From Rhizobium sp. Pop5 (GTDB lineage: Bacteria > Pseudomonadota > Alphaproteobacteria > Rhizobiales > Rhizobiaceae), in contig NZ_CP099399.1 of NCBI RefSeq assembly GCF_024721175.1, positions 434,001 to 498,000 on the forward strand: DNA of 64,000 nt, read 5' to 3'. Shown one piece after another: positions 35,705 through 44,881 of this stretch. Position 1 is the stretch's first letter; every line of letters starts with the position of its first letter. A model generated the notes under the pieces. The model was not told the DNA's origin, searched no databases, and saw only the letters and a program-made list of their open reading frames with translations. Position numbers and translations under genes: made by a program.

Positions 35705-36015
35705 GGCTTCGCACGCATTGCGATCGGATCGACCTCGATCAGCGTCAGCGATGTCACCATGCCCGCCGTCCCCTTCTTGTACTTCAGGAAATGCGGTGCC
35801 TGCAGATGGGCCTCATAGGCCTCCTGATCGGCGTAGACCTCAAGAATACGGATGCGGTTTGGCTTGTCCCTGATGGAAACGGCGCTCAGCGAAAGCACGC
35901 CGTCTTCCAGCGCAACGGATGCCTCGATTTCCTCGCTGAGCAATACACGATAGGTTTCCAGCCTGTCCGGATCGATCTCCAGCTCAGCCATTCTGACGAC
36001 GGTTTTCCGGTTCAT
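35701..36015 (-). CDS. ABM-type quinol monooxygenase family protein
   Basis: 104 residues with the dimeric ferredoxin-like antibiotic biosynthesis monooxygenase fold (AELEIDPDRLETYRVLL, ILEVYADQEAYEAHLQAPHF). Small cofactor-free oxygenases or quinol monooxygenases such as YgiN belong here, although many have no known substrate. It is upstream of and overlapping with the LysR gene, and divergent from mmsA across 177 bp. Confidence 0.82.
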   Translation of the reverse strand: MNRKTVVRMAELEIDPDRLETYRVLLSEEIEASVALEDGVLSLSAVSIRDKPNRIRILEVYADQEAYEAHLQAPHFLKYKKGTAGMVTSLTLIEVDPIAMRAKP

Positions 36016-36192
36016 CGGTTGACCTCTCGTTGGGATTTGACTTGTCCGCGGGCCGTGCCAAATTTGCAGGCAGCAATGCTCGACACAATGGCAGAGCTAT
36101 AATCTGCGCACAACAGTTACTTATTTCAGCGCATTGATTTGTGCAAATTGAAGTGCGATTGTGGAGCATCCCAAAAACAGGAGGAGCATCCC

Positions 36193-37689
36193 ATGCGTGA
36201 GATCGGTCATTTCATCGGCGGCAAGCATGTTGCCGGCACCAGCGGCCGCGTGAGCAACGTCTACAATCCGGCAACCGGCGAAGTGCAGGCGACGGTCGCA
36301 CTCGCAAGCGTCGAGGAGTTGCGCGCCGCGGTCGAAAACGCCAAGGCTGCGCAGCCGAAATGGGCTGCCACCAATCCGCAGCGCCGCGCCCGTGTCTTCT
36401 TCAAGTTCGTCGAACTCCTGAACACGCACATGGACGAGCTTGCCGAACTGATTTCCAGGGAACACGGCAAGACCATCGAAGACGCCAAGGGCGACGTCAT
36501 CCGCGGCCTGGAAGTCTGCGAATTCGTCTGCGGCATCCCGCATCTCGCCAAGGGTGAATTCACTGAAGGCGCTGGTCCTGCGATCGACATGTATTCGATC
36601 CGCCAGCCGGTCGGCATCGGCGCCGGCATCACGCCTTTCAACTTCCCGGGCATGATCCCGATGTGGATGTTTGCGCCAGCGATTGCCTGCGGCAACGCCT
36701 TCATCCTGAAGCCCTCCGAGCGTGATCCCTCCCTGCCGATCCGTCTCGGCGAACTGATGATCGAGGCCGGCCTGCCGGCGGGCATCCTCAACGTTGTCAA
36801 CGGCGACAAGGGTGCGGTCGACGCGATCCTCACCGATCCCGATATCGGCGCCGTCTCTTTCGTCGGTTCCACGCCGATCGCTCGCTACGTCTATGGCACG
36901 GCGGCGATGAACGGCAAGCGCGCCCAGTGCTTCGGCGGCGCCAAGAACCACATGATCATCATGCCGGACGCCGATATGGATCAGGCCGTCAACGCACTGA
37001 TGGGCGCAGGCTACGGTTCGGCCGGCGAACGCTGCATGGCGATCTCGGTTGCCGTTCCGGTCGGTGAAGAGACCGCAAACCGCCTCGTCGAAAAGCTGAC
37101 GCCGAAGATCGAATCTCTGCGCATCGGCCCTTACACCGACGACAAGGCCGATATGGGCCCGCTCGTCACCAAGGAAGCCTACACCCGCGTGCGCGGCCTC
37201 ATCGACCGCGGCGTCGAGGAAGGTGCCAAGCTTGTCGTCGACGGCCGCGATTTCAAGCTTCAGGGCTATGAAGACGGCTATTTCGTCGGCGGCTGCCTGT
37301 TCGACCATGTCACGCCCGAGATGGACATTTACAAGACCGAAATCTTCGGACCTGTCCTCTCCGTCGTACGCGCCCAGAACTACGAGGAAGCGCTGTCGCT
37401 GCCGATGAAGCACGAATATGGTAACGGCGTCGCCATCTACACCCGCGACGGCGATGCCGCCCGCGATTTCGCCTCGCGTATCAATATCGGCATGATCGGC
37501 ATCAACGTTCCGATCCCGGTTCCGCTCGCCTATCACTCCTTCGGCGGCTGGAAGGCATCGAGCTTCGGCGACCTCAACCAGCACGGCACGGATTCGATCA
37601 AGTTCTGGACGAAGACCAAGACCGTCACCGCCCGCTGGCCCTCCGGCATCAAGAGCGGCGCGGAATTCGTCATGCCGACGATGAAGTGA
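36193..37689 (+). CDS. mmsA: CoA-acylating methylmalonate-semialdehyde dehydrogenase
   Basis: 498 residues; ATG 36193 follows a strong aggaggag site. The aldehyde dehydrogenase fold shows the catalytic Cys in GSAGERCMAI and the MMSDH-specific N-terminus (IGHFIGGKHVAGTSGRV) and FGGAKNHMI. MMSDH (MmsA/IolA) converts methylmalonate semialdehyde or malonate semialdehyde with CoA and NAD to propionyl- or acetyl-CoA, in valine and inositol breakdown. Its usual partner mmsB is not adjacent. A GC-rich hairpin follows the stop. Confidence 0.92.
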   Translation: MREIGHFIGGKHVAGTSGRVSNVYNPATGEVQATVALASVEELRAAVENAKAAQPKWAATNPQRRARVFFKFVELLNTHMDELAELISREHGKTIEDAKGDVIRGLEVCEFVCGIPHLAKGEFTEGAGPAIDMYSIRQPVGIGAGITPFNFPGMIPMWMFAPAIACGNAFILKPSERDPSLPIRLGELMIEAGLPAGILNVVNGDKGAVDAILTDPDIGAVSFVGSTPIARYVYGTAAMNGKRAQCFGGAKNHMIIMPDADMDQAVNALMGAGYGSAGERCMAISVAVPVGEETANRLVEKLTPKIESLRIGPYTDDKADMGPLVTKEAYTRVRGLIDRGVEEGAKLVVDGRDFKLQGYEDGYFVGGCLFDHVTPEMDIYKTEIFGPVLSVVRAQNYEEALSLPMKHEYGNGVAIYTRDGDAARDFASRINIGMIGINVPIPVPLAYHSFGGWKASSFGDLNQHGTDSIKFWTKTKTVTARWPSGIKSGAEFVMPTMK

Positions 37690-37722
37690 TCTTTAAGACA
37701 TCCGATCTGCGATCAATGACTC

Positions 37723-37740
37723 GGGGGCCTTCTGGCCCCC
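37723..37740 (+). terminator. Hairpin after mmsA
   Basis: gggggcc-ttct-ggccccc, 34 bp after the stop. Only scattered T residues follow, so it may be a weak terminator. Confidence 0.55.
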
Positions 37741-37850
37741 GATTTCGATTGAGCTGATGATTTCCACCCGCTGGTATTCGGCTTGGTTGTCGGCCTGCGA
37801 ATATCGCTTTTGGGGAGCGCAATGGCGTCGCGGCAAATGGCCTCATAAGC

Positions 37851-37865
37851 TGAATGCAAATTTCA
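37851..37865. promoter_or_regulatory. Iron-responsive operator (TGA-N9-TCA) before rirA
   Basis: TGA-ATGCAAATT-TCA matches the IRO consensus TGA-N9-TCA bound by RirA, 70 bp before the rirA start. Autoregulation is inferred from the exact match and position. Confidence 0.6.
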
Positions 37866-37935
37866 TATTTTGGAATTGTTCAAAACTATCAAACCGCCTA
37901 TATAGGTCTGAACAGGCACGAGTCAGGAGATCGGC

Positions 37936-38418
37936 ATGCGGTTGACGAAGCAGACGAACTACGCGGTTCGCATGTTGATGTATTGTGCCGCCAACGAGGG
38001 GCACCTGAGCCGGATTCCGGAAATCGCCAAGGCCTATGGCGTCTCGGAGCTCTTTCTTTTCAAGATTCTTCAGCCGCTCAACAAGGCGGGCCTCGTCGAG
38101 ACCGTGCGCGGTCGCAACGGCGGCGTGCGCTTGGGTAAGCCGGCGGCCGAGATCACTCTTTTCGATGTCGTGCGCGTGACGGAAGACAGTTTCGCCATGG
38201 CCGAATGCTTCGAAGACGACGGCATGGTCGAATGTCCGCTGGTCGACAGCTGCGGCCTGAACTCCGCCCTGCGCAAGGCGCTGAACGCCTTTTTCGGCGT
38301 GCTTTCGGAATATACGATCGACGACCTCGTCAAGGCGCGTCCGCAGATCAACTTCCTTCTCGGGCTCACCGGCGAGAAGGAATACCGCAAACCCGCGGTT
38401 GTCGCTCCCGCGGCCTGA
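37936..38418 (+). CDS. rirA: Iron-sulfur Rrf2-type iron regulator RirA
   Basis: 160 residues, very close to rhizobial RirA from the start (MRLTKQTNYAVRMLMYCAAN). An N-terminal winged helix (SELFLFKILQPLNKAGLV, RGRNGGVRLGKPA) is followed by three cluster-binding cysteines at 91, 100 and 106 (ECFEDDG, ECPLVDSC). RirA with its iron-sulfur cluster represses iron uptake genes when iron is sufficient. Single-gene unit with its own operator and a strong terminator. Confidence 0.93.
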   Translation: MRLTKQTNYAVRMLMYCAANEGHLSRIPEIAKAYGVSELFLFKILQPLNKAGLVETVRGRNGGVRLGKPAAEITLFDVVRVTEDSFAMAECFEDDGMVECPLVDSCGLNSALRKALNAFFGVLSEYTIDDLVKARPQINFLLGLTGEKEYRKPAVVAPAA

Positions 38419-38440
38419 AGTAAGACCAGGATAGACTTGT

Positions 38441-38474
38441 AAAACCGCGATTGCCCCGGCAATCGCGGTTTTTC
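38441..38474 (+). terminator. Rho-independent terminator after rirA
   Basis: aaaaccgcgattgc and gcaatcgcggtttt form a 14-bp stem with a cccg loop followed by T residues, 22 bp after the rirA stop. Confidence 0.92.
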
Positions 38475-38756
38475 TTTTGTCGTGTTTTGCCCCTCTTGGC
38501 AATGCGGGAAAGTGACGATTACGTGTCGCCCAGGGAGGGGCAAATATACCAAATGCGACAAAATTCTGGCTGTTTTTGTGCGAATATTTCCAAGTGAGGC
38601 CAATTTTTGACCGAAAATTTCTAAAATTGTCCAGCTGGAAAAATTTTCTCCGTAGCCCGTTGCTTTCAGTAGATAAATGTCGTTCCATCGACCGTCGATC
38701 GGGATGCCAATCTACGGTCTCCAAACATCAAAAAAGAACAACCGGGAAACAATATT
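38475..38756 (+). promoter_or_regulatory. Promoter region of the dpp operon
   Basis: A 282-bp gene-free, AT-rich region (about 38560-38660 especially) between rirA and dppA. It contains a short inverted repeat around gaccgtcgatcggg (38692-38705). No specific operator is recognised. Confidence 0.5.
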
Positions 38757-40352
38757 ATGAAAAAGATCTCTGTCATGCTGGCAGCGACGGCCCTGATTTC
38801 GGTCATGGCAACGTCGGCCTGGTCCAAGACCCTTGTTTATTGCTCCGAGGGTTCGCCGGAAGGCTTCGACCCGAGCCTCTACACGGCAGGCACGACCTTC
38901 GACGCCTCGTCGCGCACGGTCTATAGCCGCCTCGTCGAATTCAAGCATGGCGGCACCGAGATCGAACCGGGTCTGGCCGACAGCTGGAGCGTTTCGGCCG
39001 ATGGCAAGGAATACACCTTCAAGCTTCATCCCGGCGTCAAGTTCCAGACCACCGACTTCTTCACGCCGTCGCGCGATTTCAACGCCGACGACGTCATCTT
39101 CTCCTTCGAGCGCCAGCTCAAGGCTGACAATCCGTGGAATAAGTATGTCGAGGGCGGCTCCTACGAATATGCAGCCGGCATGGGCTTCCCCGACCTGATC
39201 AAGTCGGTCGAGAAGGTCGATGACCTGACGGTCAAGTTCACGCTCAACCACCCGGAGGCGCCGTTCCTCGCCGACCTCGCCATGGACTTCGCCTCGATCA
39301 TTTCCAAGGAATATGCCGACAAGCTCGCCGCCGACGGCAAGATGGCGCAGATGAACCAGCAGCCGCTCGGTACCGGCCCGTTCACCTTCGTCGCCTACCA
39401 GCCGGATGCCGTCATCCGCTACAAGGCGAACGAAACCTATTTCAAGGGCAAGGAAAAGATCGACGATCTGGTTTTCGCCATCACCTCTGACGCCGCCGTG
39501 CGCGCCCAGAAGCTGAAGGCCGGCGAATGCCACCTCATCCCTTATCCGAATGCGGCTGACGTCGCCGAACTGAAGAAGGACGGAAATCTGGTCGTTCAGG
39601 AGCAGGCCGGCCTGAACGTCTCGTACCTCGCCTACAACACCTTGATCGCTCCTTTCGACAAGGCCGAAGTCCGCAAGGCGCTGAACATGGCGATCAACAA
39701 GCAGGCGATCGTCGATGCCGTCTTCCAGGGTGCCGCGGCCGTTGCCAAGAACCCGATCCCGCCGACCATGTGGTCGTATAACGACGCCGTCGTCGACGAC
39801 AAGTACGATCCCGAAGCGTCGAAGAAGATGCTGGCGGATGCAGGCGTCAAGGGTCTGAAGATGAAGATCTGGGCGATGCCGGTTTCGCGTCCGTACATGC
39901 TGAACGCGCGTCGCGCCGCAGAATTGATGCAGGCCGACTTGGCCAAGGTCGGTGTCGATGCGGAGATCGTCACCCATGAATGGGCCGAATATCTGAAGCT
40001 CTCGTCCGACAAGAAGCGCGACGGTGCCGTCATCCTCGGCTGGACCGGCGACAACGGCGACCCTGACAACTTCATGGATACGTTGCTTGGCTGCGACGCT
40101 GTCGGCGGCAACAACCGCGCTCAGTGGTGCAACAAGGAATTCGACGATCTGATGACGAAGGCCAAGGAAACGGCCGACGTTGCCGAACGCACGAAGGCCT
40201 ATGAGCAGGCCCAGCTGATCTTCAAGAAGGAGGCGCCCTGGAACACGCTCGACCACTCGCTGGTCTTCGTTCCGATGAGCAAGAAGGTCTCGGGCTTCTT
40301 CATGGATCCGCTCGGAATTCACCGTTTCGACGGTGTGGACATTTCCGAATAA
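38757..40352 (+). CDS. dppA: Dipeptide/ALA ABC transporter binding protein
   Basis: 531 residues with a 22-residue signal peptide (MKKISVMLAATALISVMATSAWS) and the SBP_bac_5 fold (VYCSEGSPEGFDPSLYTAG, GTGPFTFVAYQPD, WTGDNGDPDNFM). In rhizobia DppA binds dipeptides and 5-aminolevulinate. First gene of dppABCDF. A stable hairpin after the stop separates it from dppB and may allow excess DppA to be made. Confidence 0.92.
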   Translation: MKKISVMLAATALISVMATSAWSKTLVYCSEGSPEGFDPSLYTAGTTFDASSRTVYSRLVEFKHGGTEIEPGLADSWSVSADGKEYTFKLHPGVKFQTTDFFTPSRDFNADDVIFSFERQLKADNPWNKYVEGGSYEYAAGMGFPDLIKSVEKVDDLTVKFTLNHPEAPFLADLAMDFASIISKEYADKLAADGKMAQMNQQPLGTGPFTFVAYQPDAVIRYKANETYFKGKEKIDDLVFAITSDAAVRAQKLKAGECHLIPYPNAADVAELKKDGNLVVQEQAGLNVSYLAYNTLIAPFDKAEVRKALNMAINKQAIVDAVFQGAAAVAKNPIPPTMWSYNDAVVDDKYDPEASKKMLADAGVKGLKMKIWAMPVSRPYMLNARRAAELMQADLAKVGVDAEIVTHEWAEYLKLSSDKKRDGAVILGWTGDNGDPDNFMDTLLGCDAVGGNNRAQWCNKEFDDLMTKAKETADVAERTKAYEQAQLIFKKEAPWNTLDHSLVFVPMSKKVSGFFMDPLGIHRFDGVDISE

Positions 40353-40391
40353 TAAAAAATCTGTAAACTGCCCGGTTAACGCCGGGTGCGG

Positions 40392-40419
40392 CCGGCGGTC
40401 AGGTCCCCCTGACCGCCGG
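40392..40419 (+). promoter_or_regulatory. Intercistronic hairpin between dppA and dppB
   Basis: ccggcggtcagg and cctgaccgccgg form a perfect 12-bp stem with a tccc loop and no T-run. Such structures downstream of binding-protein genes stabilise the upstream mRNA or act as partial terminators, raising DppA relative to the permeases. Confidence 0.7.
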
Positions 40420-40439
40420 AAACTATTGGAAAACCTGCT

Positions 40440-41444
40440 ATGTTGCGTTTTTTCATCGGCCGTCTCGCGGTACTGATCCCGACGTTCCTCGGCGTTTCAC
40501 TGATAGCCTTCTCGTTCATCCGCCTGATTCCCGGCGACCCGGTCATGCTTCTGTCGGGTGAGCGCGTCATGGCGCCGGAACGTCACGCCCAGATCATGCA
40601 CGATCTCGGCTTCGACCGGCCCGTCTATGTGCAGTATTTCGACTATCTCGTTAAAGTGCTGCACGGCGATCTCGGCACCTCGATCGTCACCAAGCGGCCG
40701 GTTCTCGGTGAGTTCTTCACATTGTTCCCGGCAACGCTGGAGCTTTCGTTCTGCGCCATCATCCTTGCCGTCTGTCTTGGTGTGCCCGCTGGCGTCTTTG
40801 CGGCCGTCAAGCGAGGCACGTGGTTCGATCAGAGTGTCATGGGTGTCGCCCTCATCGGTTATTCCATGCCGATCTTCTGGTGGGGCCTGCTGCTCATCAT
40901 CTTCTTCTCCGGCTATCTCGGCTGGACACCGGTTTCCGGCCGCATCTCGCTGATGTATTTCTTCAAGCCGGTTACCGGATTCATGCTGATCGACAGCCTG
41001 CTGTCGGGCCAGAAGGGAGCCTTCGCCTCGGCCGTCAGCTATCTCATCCTGCCGACGATCGTGCTGGCGACCATTCCGCTTGCCGTCATCGCGCGTCAGA
41101 CCCGCTCGGCGATGCTCGAGGTCCTGGGTGAGGATTATGTCCGCACCGCCCGTTCGAAAGGGCTGAAACCCCTGCGCGTTGTCGGCGTGCATGCGCTGCG
41201 CAATGCGATGATCCCCGTTGTCACCACGATCGGCCTGCAGATCGGCGTTCTGCTTGCCGGCGCCATTCTTACCGAGACGATCTTCTCCTGGCCAGGCATC
41301 GGCAAATGGATGGTCGATTCGGTGTTCAAGCGCGACTATGCCGTGGTCCAGGGCGGCCTTCTGCTGATCGCCGGCGTCATCATGATCGTCAATCTGATTG
41401 TTGATGTTACCTACGGCTTCATCAATCCGCGTATTCGTCACTAG
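40440..41444 (+). CDS. dppB: Dipeptide ABC transporter permease DppB
   Basis: 334 residues with about six membrane helices, the DppB-type N-terminus (FIGRLAVLIPTFLGVSLIAF, RLIPGDPV) and the EAA loop (EDYVRTARSKGLKPLRV). It pairs with DppC as the inner-membrane channel. Separated from dppA by a hairpin and from dppC by 9 bp. Confidence 0.92.
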   Translation: MLRFFIGRLAVLIPTFLGVSLIAFSFIRLIPGDPVMLLSGERVMAPERHAQIMHDLGFDRPVYVQYFDYLVKVLHGDLGTSIVTKRPVLGEFFTLFPATLELSFCAIILAVCLGVPAGVFAAVKRGTWFDQSVMGVALIGYSMPIFWWGLLLIIFFSGYLGWTPVSGRISLMYFFKPVTGFMLIDSLLSGQKGAFASAVSYLILPTIVLATIPLAVIARQTRSAMLEVLGEDYVRTARSKGLKPLRVVGVHALRNAMIPVVTTIGLQIGVLLAGAILTETIFSWPGIGKWMVDSVFKRDYAVVQGGLLLIAGVIMIVNLIVDVTYGFINPRIRH

Positions 41445-41453
41445 GAGCGGTCC

Positions 41454-42344
41454 ATGAGCACGGTCACCGTTAAAACCGGCCAGCCATCCGCTCTTGCGGA
41501 GTTCTGGCATTATTTCTCGCGCAACAAAGGCGCCGTCATCGGCCTCGTCGTTTTCGCCATCATTCTGGTCGTCGCAGTCTTCGCGCCGTTCTTTGCGCCG
41601 CATGCGCCGAACGAGCAGAACCGCGCGGTGCTGCTCGCGGTGCCGGCCTGGATGGAGGGCGGCAGCGCATCCTTCCCGCTCGGAACGGATGCCGTCGGCC
41701 GCGACATTCTCTCGCGCCTGATCTATGGCGCGCGTTTCTCTCTCTTCATCGGCGTCGTCGTCGTCACGCTTTCTGTCATATGCGGCGTGCTGATCGGCCT
41801 CGTCGCGGGCTATTTCCGCGGCAGGATCGATACGGCGATCATGCGCCTGATGGACATCATCCTGGCTTTCCCGTCGCTGCTGCTGGCGCTCGTGCTGGTG
41901 GCGGTGCTAGGCCCAGGTCTCACCAATGCGATGATTGCGATTTCGCTGGTCAACCAGCCGCATTTCGTGCGGTTGACGCGCGCCTCGGTCATAACCGAGC
42001 GTGAGAAGGAATATGTGATTGCCTCGCGCGTTGCCGGTGCCGGCACGCTGCGTTTGATGTTCAAGACGATCCTGCCGAACTGTCTCGGGCCGCTCATCGT
42101 CCAGGCGACGCTCGCCTTCTCGGCGGCGATCCTCGATGCCGCCGCCCTCGGCTTCCTCGGCATGGGCGCCCAGCCGCCGACACCCGAATGGGGTACGATG
42201 CTCGCCGAATCCCGTGAGTTCATCTCGCGCGCCTGGTGGGTCGTAACATTCCCGGGTCTTGCCATCCTCGTGACCGTTCTCGCCATCAATCTGATGGGCG
42301 ACGGCCTGCGCGATGCGCTTGACCCCAAGCTGAAGAGGTCGTGA
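41454..42344 (+). CDS. dppC: Dipeptide ABC transporter permease DppC
   Basis: 296 residues with the OppC-type N-terminal segment, the GTDAVGRDILSRLIYGAR motif and the EAA loop (EKEYVIASRVAGAGTLRLM). A ggag site lies 7 bp before the ATG. Its stop overlaps the dppD start (TGATG). Confidence 0.92.
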   Translation: MSTVTVKTGQPSALAEFWHYFSRNKGAVIGLVVFAIILVVAVFAPFFAPHAPNEQNRAVLLAVPAWMEGGSASFPLGTDAVGRDILSRLIYGARFSLFIGVVVVTLSVICGVLIGLVAGYFRGRIDTAIMRLMDIILAFPSLLLALVLVAVLGPGLTNAMIAISLVNQPHFVRLTRASVITEREKEYVIASRVAGAGTLRLMFKTILPNCLGPLIVQATLAFSAAILDAAALGFLGMGAQPPTPEWGTMLAESREFISRAWWVVTFPGLAILVTVLAINLMGDGLRDALDPKLKRS

Positions 42345-43360
42345 TGGCACTTCTCGAAATCGAAAATCTGACCGTCGAATTCCAGACATCATCCGGTCTC
42401 TTCCGCGCTGTCGATGGCGTATCGCTTACCTGCGACAAGGGTGAAATCCTCTCGGTCGTCGGCGAATCCGGCTCGGGTAAATCCGTCGCCATGCTGGCCC
42501 TGATGGGCCTTCTGCCGTGGACGGCCAAAATCACTGCCGACCGCATGCAGTTCGACGGCCAGGATCTGCGCGGCATTTCCGCCCGCCAGCGCCGCAAGAT
42601 CGTCGGCAAGGACATGGCGATGATCTTCCAGGAGCCGATGTCGAGCCTCAATCCGTGCTTCACGGTCGGCTTCCAGCTCGGCGAGACGCTGCGCGTCCAT
42701 ATGGGCCTCAATCGCAAGGAACGCCGCGAACGCTCGATCGAGCTCCTCAATCTCGTTGGCATTCCGGCGCCCGAAGACCGCCTGTCGAACTTCCCGCACC
42801 AGATGTCGGGCGGCATGAGCCAGCGCGTCATGATCGCCATGGCGCTCGCCTGCAATCCGAAGCTCCTGATCGCCGACGAGCCGACCACCGCGCTCGACGT
42901 GACGATCCAGGCGCAGATCCTCGATTTGCTCGTCCGCCTGCAGAAAGAGCAGGGCATGGCGCTGGTGCTGATCACTCATGACATGGGTGTTGTCGCCGAA
43001 ACCGCCGAGCGTGTGCAGGTGCAATATGCCGGCCAGAAGGTCGAGGAGCAGCCGGTCAAGGCGCTGTTTCGCGATCCGCATCATCCGTATACGGCAGCGT
43101 TGCTTGCCGCCCTGCCGGAACGCGCGGAAGTCGGCCACCGTCTTCCCTCGATCGCCGGCGTTGTTCCCGGCCAGCACGGCCGCCCGACAGGCTGTCTTTT
43201 CGCGCCGCGCTGCGGCTACGGAACGGTCGAATGCGAACGCGGCGTCGTCCGTCAAGGCCCGGAGCTTGGCCTGGCGCTATGCAACTATCCTTTGAAGGAC
43301 GGCAAGCCGCTCGGGCATCCCGGCGTCATGGCCGTTCAAACTGCAGGAGATCTGGTATGA
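42344..43360 (+). CDS. dppD: Dipeptide ABC transporter ATPase DppD
   Basis: 338 residues: Walker A GESGSGKS, signature MSGGMSQRV, Walker B LLIADEPTTAL, and the C-terminal oligopeptide/dipeptide extension with the cysteine-containing block GCLFAPRCGY. ATG 42344 overlaps the dppC stop; a GTG one codon upstream is an alternative. Its stop overlaps the dppF start (ATGA). Confidence 0.92.
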   Translation: MALLEIENLTVEFQTSSGLFRAVDGVSLTCDKGEILSVVGESGSGKSVAMLALMGLLPWTAKITADRMQFDGQDLRGISARQRRKIVGKDMAMIFQEPMSSLNPCFTVGFQLGETLRVHMGLNRKERRERSIELLNLVGIPAPEDRLSNFPHQMSGGMSQRVMIAMALACNPKLLIADEPTTALDVTIQAQILDLLVRLQKEQGMALVLITHDMGVVAETAERVQVQYAGQKVEEQPVKALFRDPHHPYTAALLAALPERAEVGHRLPSIAGVVPGQHGRPTGCLFAPRCGYGTVECERGVVRQGPELGLALCNYPLKDGKPLGHPGVMAVQTAGDLV

Positions 43361-44310
43361 CGGGCGCTGTTCTCGAGGGCAGGGATCTCGCCCGTTTCTA
43401 CACCGTCAACCGCGGTCTCTTCAAAGCGGATGCGACCGTCAAGGCGCTGAACGGCGTCAGCTTCAGCCTCCATTCCGGCAAGACGCTCGCCGTCGTTGGC
43501 GAATCCGGCTGCGGCAAGTCGACGCTCGCCCGCCTGGTCACGATGATCGAGGATCCGACGGCCGGAGAACTGCTGATCGACGGCAAGCCCGCCCGGATCG
43601 GCGATCGCAGTCTGCGCAGCCAGGTGCAGATCGTTTTCCAGAACCCTTACGGTTCGCTCAATCCGCGCCAGAAGGTCGGCACCATCCTCGATGAGCCGCT
43701 GAAGATCAACACCGATCTCGATGCTGGCTCCCGCCGCCGCAAGGTCGAGGAGATGATGGCCCGCGTCGGCCTGCGTCCGGAACATCACGGCCGCTATCCC
43801 CACATGTTCTCCGGCGGCCAGCGCCAGCGTATCGCTATCGCCCGCGCACTGATGCTGCGGCCGAAGGTGCTGGTGCTCGACGAACCGGTTTCGGCCCTCG
43901 ATCTGTCGATCCAGGCGCAAGTGCTGAACTTGCTGATGGACCTGCAGAAGGAGATGGGGCTGGCTTATCTCTTCATCTCGCACGGCCTCTCCGTCGTCCA
44001 TCACATCGCCGACGAGGTAATGGTGATGTATCTCGGCCGCCCCGTCGAAACCGGCCCTGCCGCCGAGGTCTTTGCAAGGCCGCGCCACCCCTATACCGCA
44101 GCCTTGCTGTCGGCGACGCCAATCGCCGATCCCGAACGCGCGAAGAACCGCATCCGCCTGCAGGGAGAGCTGCCCTCGCCTTTGAAGCCGCCGTCGGGCT
44201 GCCACTTCAATCCGCGCTGCTGGAAGGCGCAGGACTATTGCCGCCAGGTTTCTCCCGAACTAAGGGGAGAAGGCGCACAACAATATGCCTGTCACTTCCC
44301 GCTCGACTGA
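43357..44310 (+). CDS. dppF: Dipeptide ABC transporter ATPase DppF
   Basis: 317 residues from the ATG that overlaps the dppD stop; the longer frame to 43231 lies inside dppD. Walker A GESGCGKST, Q loop (VFQNPYGSLNPRQ), signature FSGGQRQRI, Walker B VLVLDEPVSAL and the C-terminal GCHFNPRCW block. Partner of DppD. Confidence 0.92.
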   Translation: MTGAVLEGRDLARFYTVNRGLFKADATVKALNGVSFSLHSGKTLAVVGESGCGKSTLARLVTMIEDPTAGELLIDGKPARIGDRSLRSQVQIVFQNPYGSLNPRQKVGTILDEPLKINTDLDAGSRRRKVEEMMARVGLRPEHHGRYPHMFSGGQRQRIAIARALMLRPKVLVLDEPVSALDLSIQAQVLNLLMDLQKEMGLAYLFISHGLSVVHHIADEVMVMYLGRPVETGPAAEVFARPRHPYTAALLSATPIADPERAKNRIRLQGELPSPLKPPSGCHFNPRCWKAQDYCRQVSPELRGEGAQQYACHFPLD

Positions 44311-44341
44311 GCGGGAAGCCGTAGGGCCCGGGAGAGGAAGC

Positions 44342-44881
44342 ATGCCGGATATGCGGATGAACAAACCCCATGCGATCATCGTCATGGGGGTGAGCGGCTG
44401 TGGCAAATCCTCCGTCGGCGAAAAGCTCGCCGAAGCGCTTCATCTGCATTTCGTCGAAGGCGATGCGCTTCACCCGGCTTCCAATGTCGAGAAGATGTCG
44501 AAGGGCATTCCGCTGACCGATGAGGACCGGATGCCCTGGCTCGACCGCATCGGCGAGGAAATGAAGGCCTCGCTGGCGAAGGGCGAGGGCATCATCGTTT
44601 CATGCTCGGCGCTGAAGCGCATCTACCGCGACAGGCTGCGGGCTGCTACCGGCGGCACTCTCTTCTTCGTCTATCTCGAAGGTTCCAAGGCCCTGCTGAC
44701 GCGCCGCATGGGCGAGCGCAAAGGACATTTCATGCCGACCTCGCTGCTCGAAAGCCAACTGGCGACACTCGAGGTGCCCACGCGCGAACAAGGCGTCGTC
44801 ACCGTCGACATCGACGATACGATGGAAGGCATCACCGCGACGGCCCTCAGAGACCTCGCGGAGTTCGGCGTCACGGCTTGA
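44342..44881 (+). CDS. gntK: Gluconokinase
   Basis: 179 residues from ATG 44342 (gagagg site). A P-loop kinase of the GntK family: Walker A GVSGCGKSS, the EGDALHP motif for gluconate binding, CSALKRIYRD, and GERKGHFMPTSLL. It phosphorylates gluconate to 6-phosphogluconate using ATP. It follows dppF by 31 bp and could be co-transcribed, but a metabolic link is not evident. Its end overlaps the convergent oxidase gene by 11 bp. Confidence 0.9.
   Translation: MPDMRMNKPHAIIVMGVSGCGKSSVGEKLAEALHLHFVEGDALHPASNVEKMSKGIPLTDEDRMPWLDRIGEEMKASLAKGEGIIVSCSALKRIYRDRLRAATGGTLFFVYLEGSKALLTRRMGERKGHFMPTSLLESQLATLEVPTREQGVVTVDIDDTMEGITATALRDLAEFGVTA

Noticed and set aside
36121..37584. A 487-residue frame on the minus strand
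   Set aside because: It is antisense to mmsA, whose motifs are complete; the frame has no recognisable domain.
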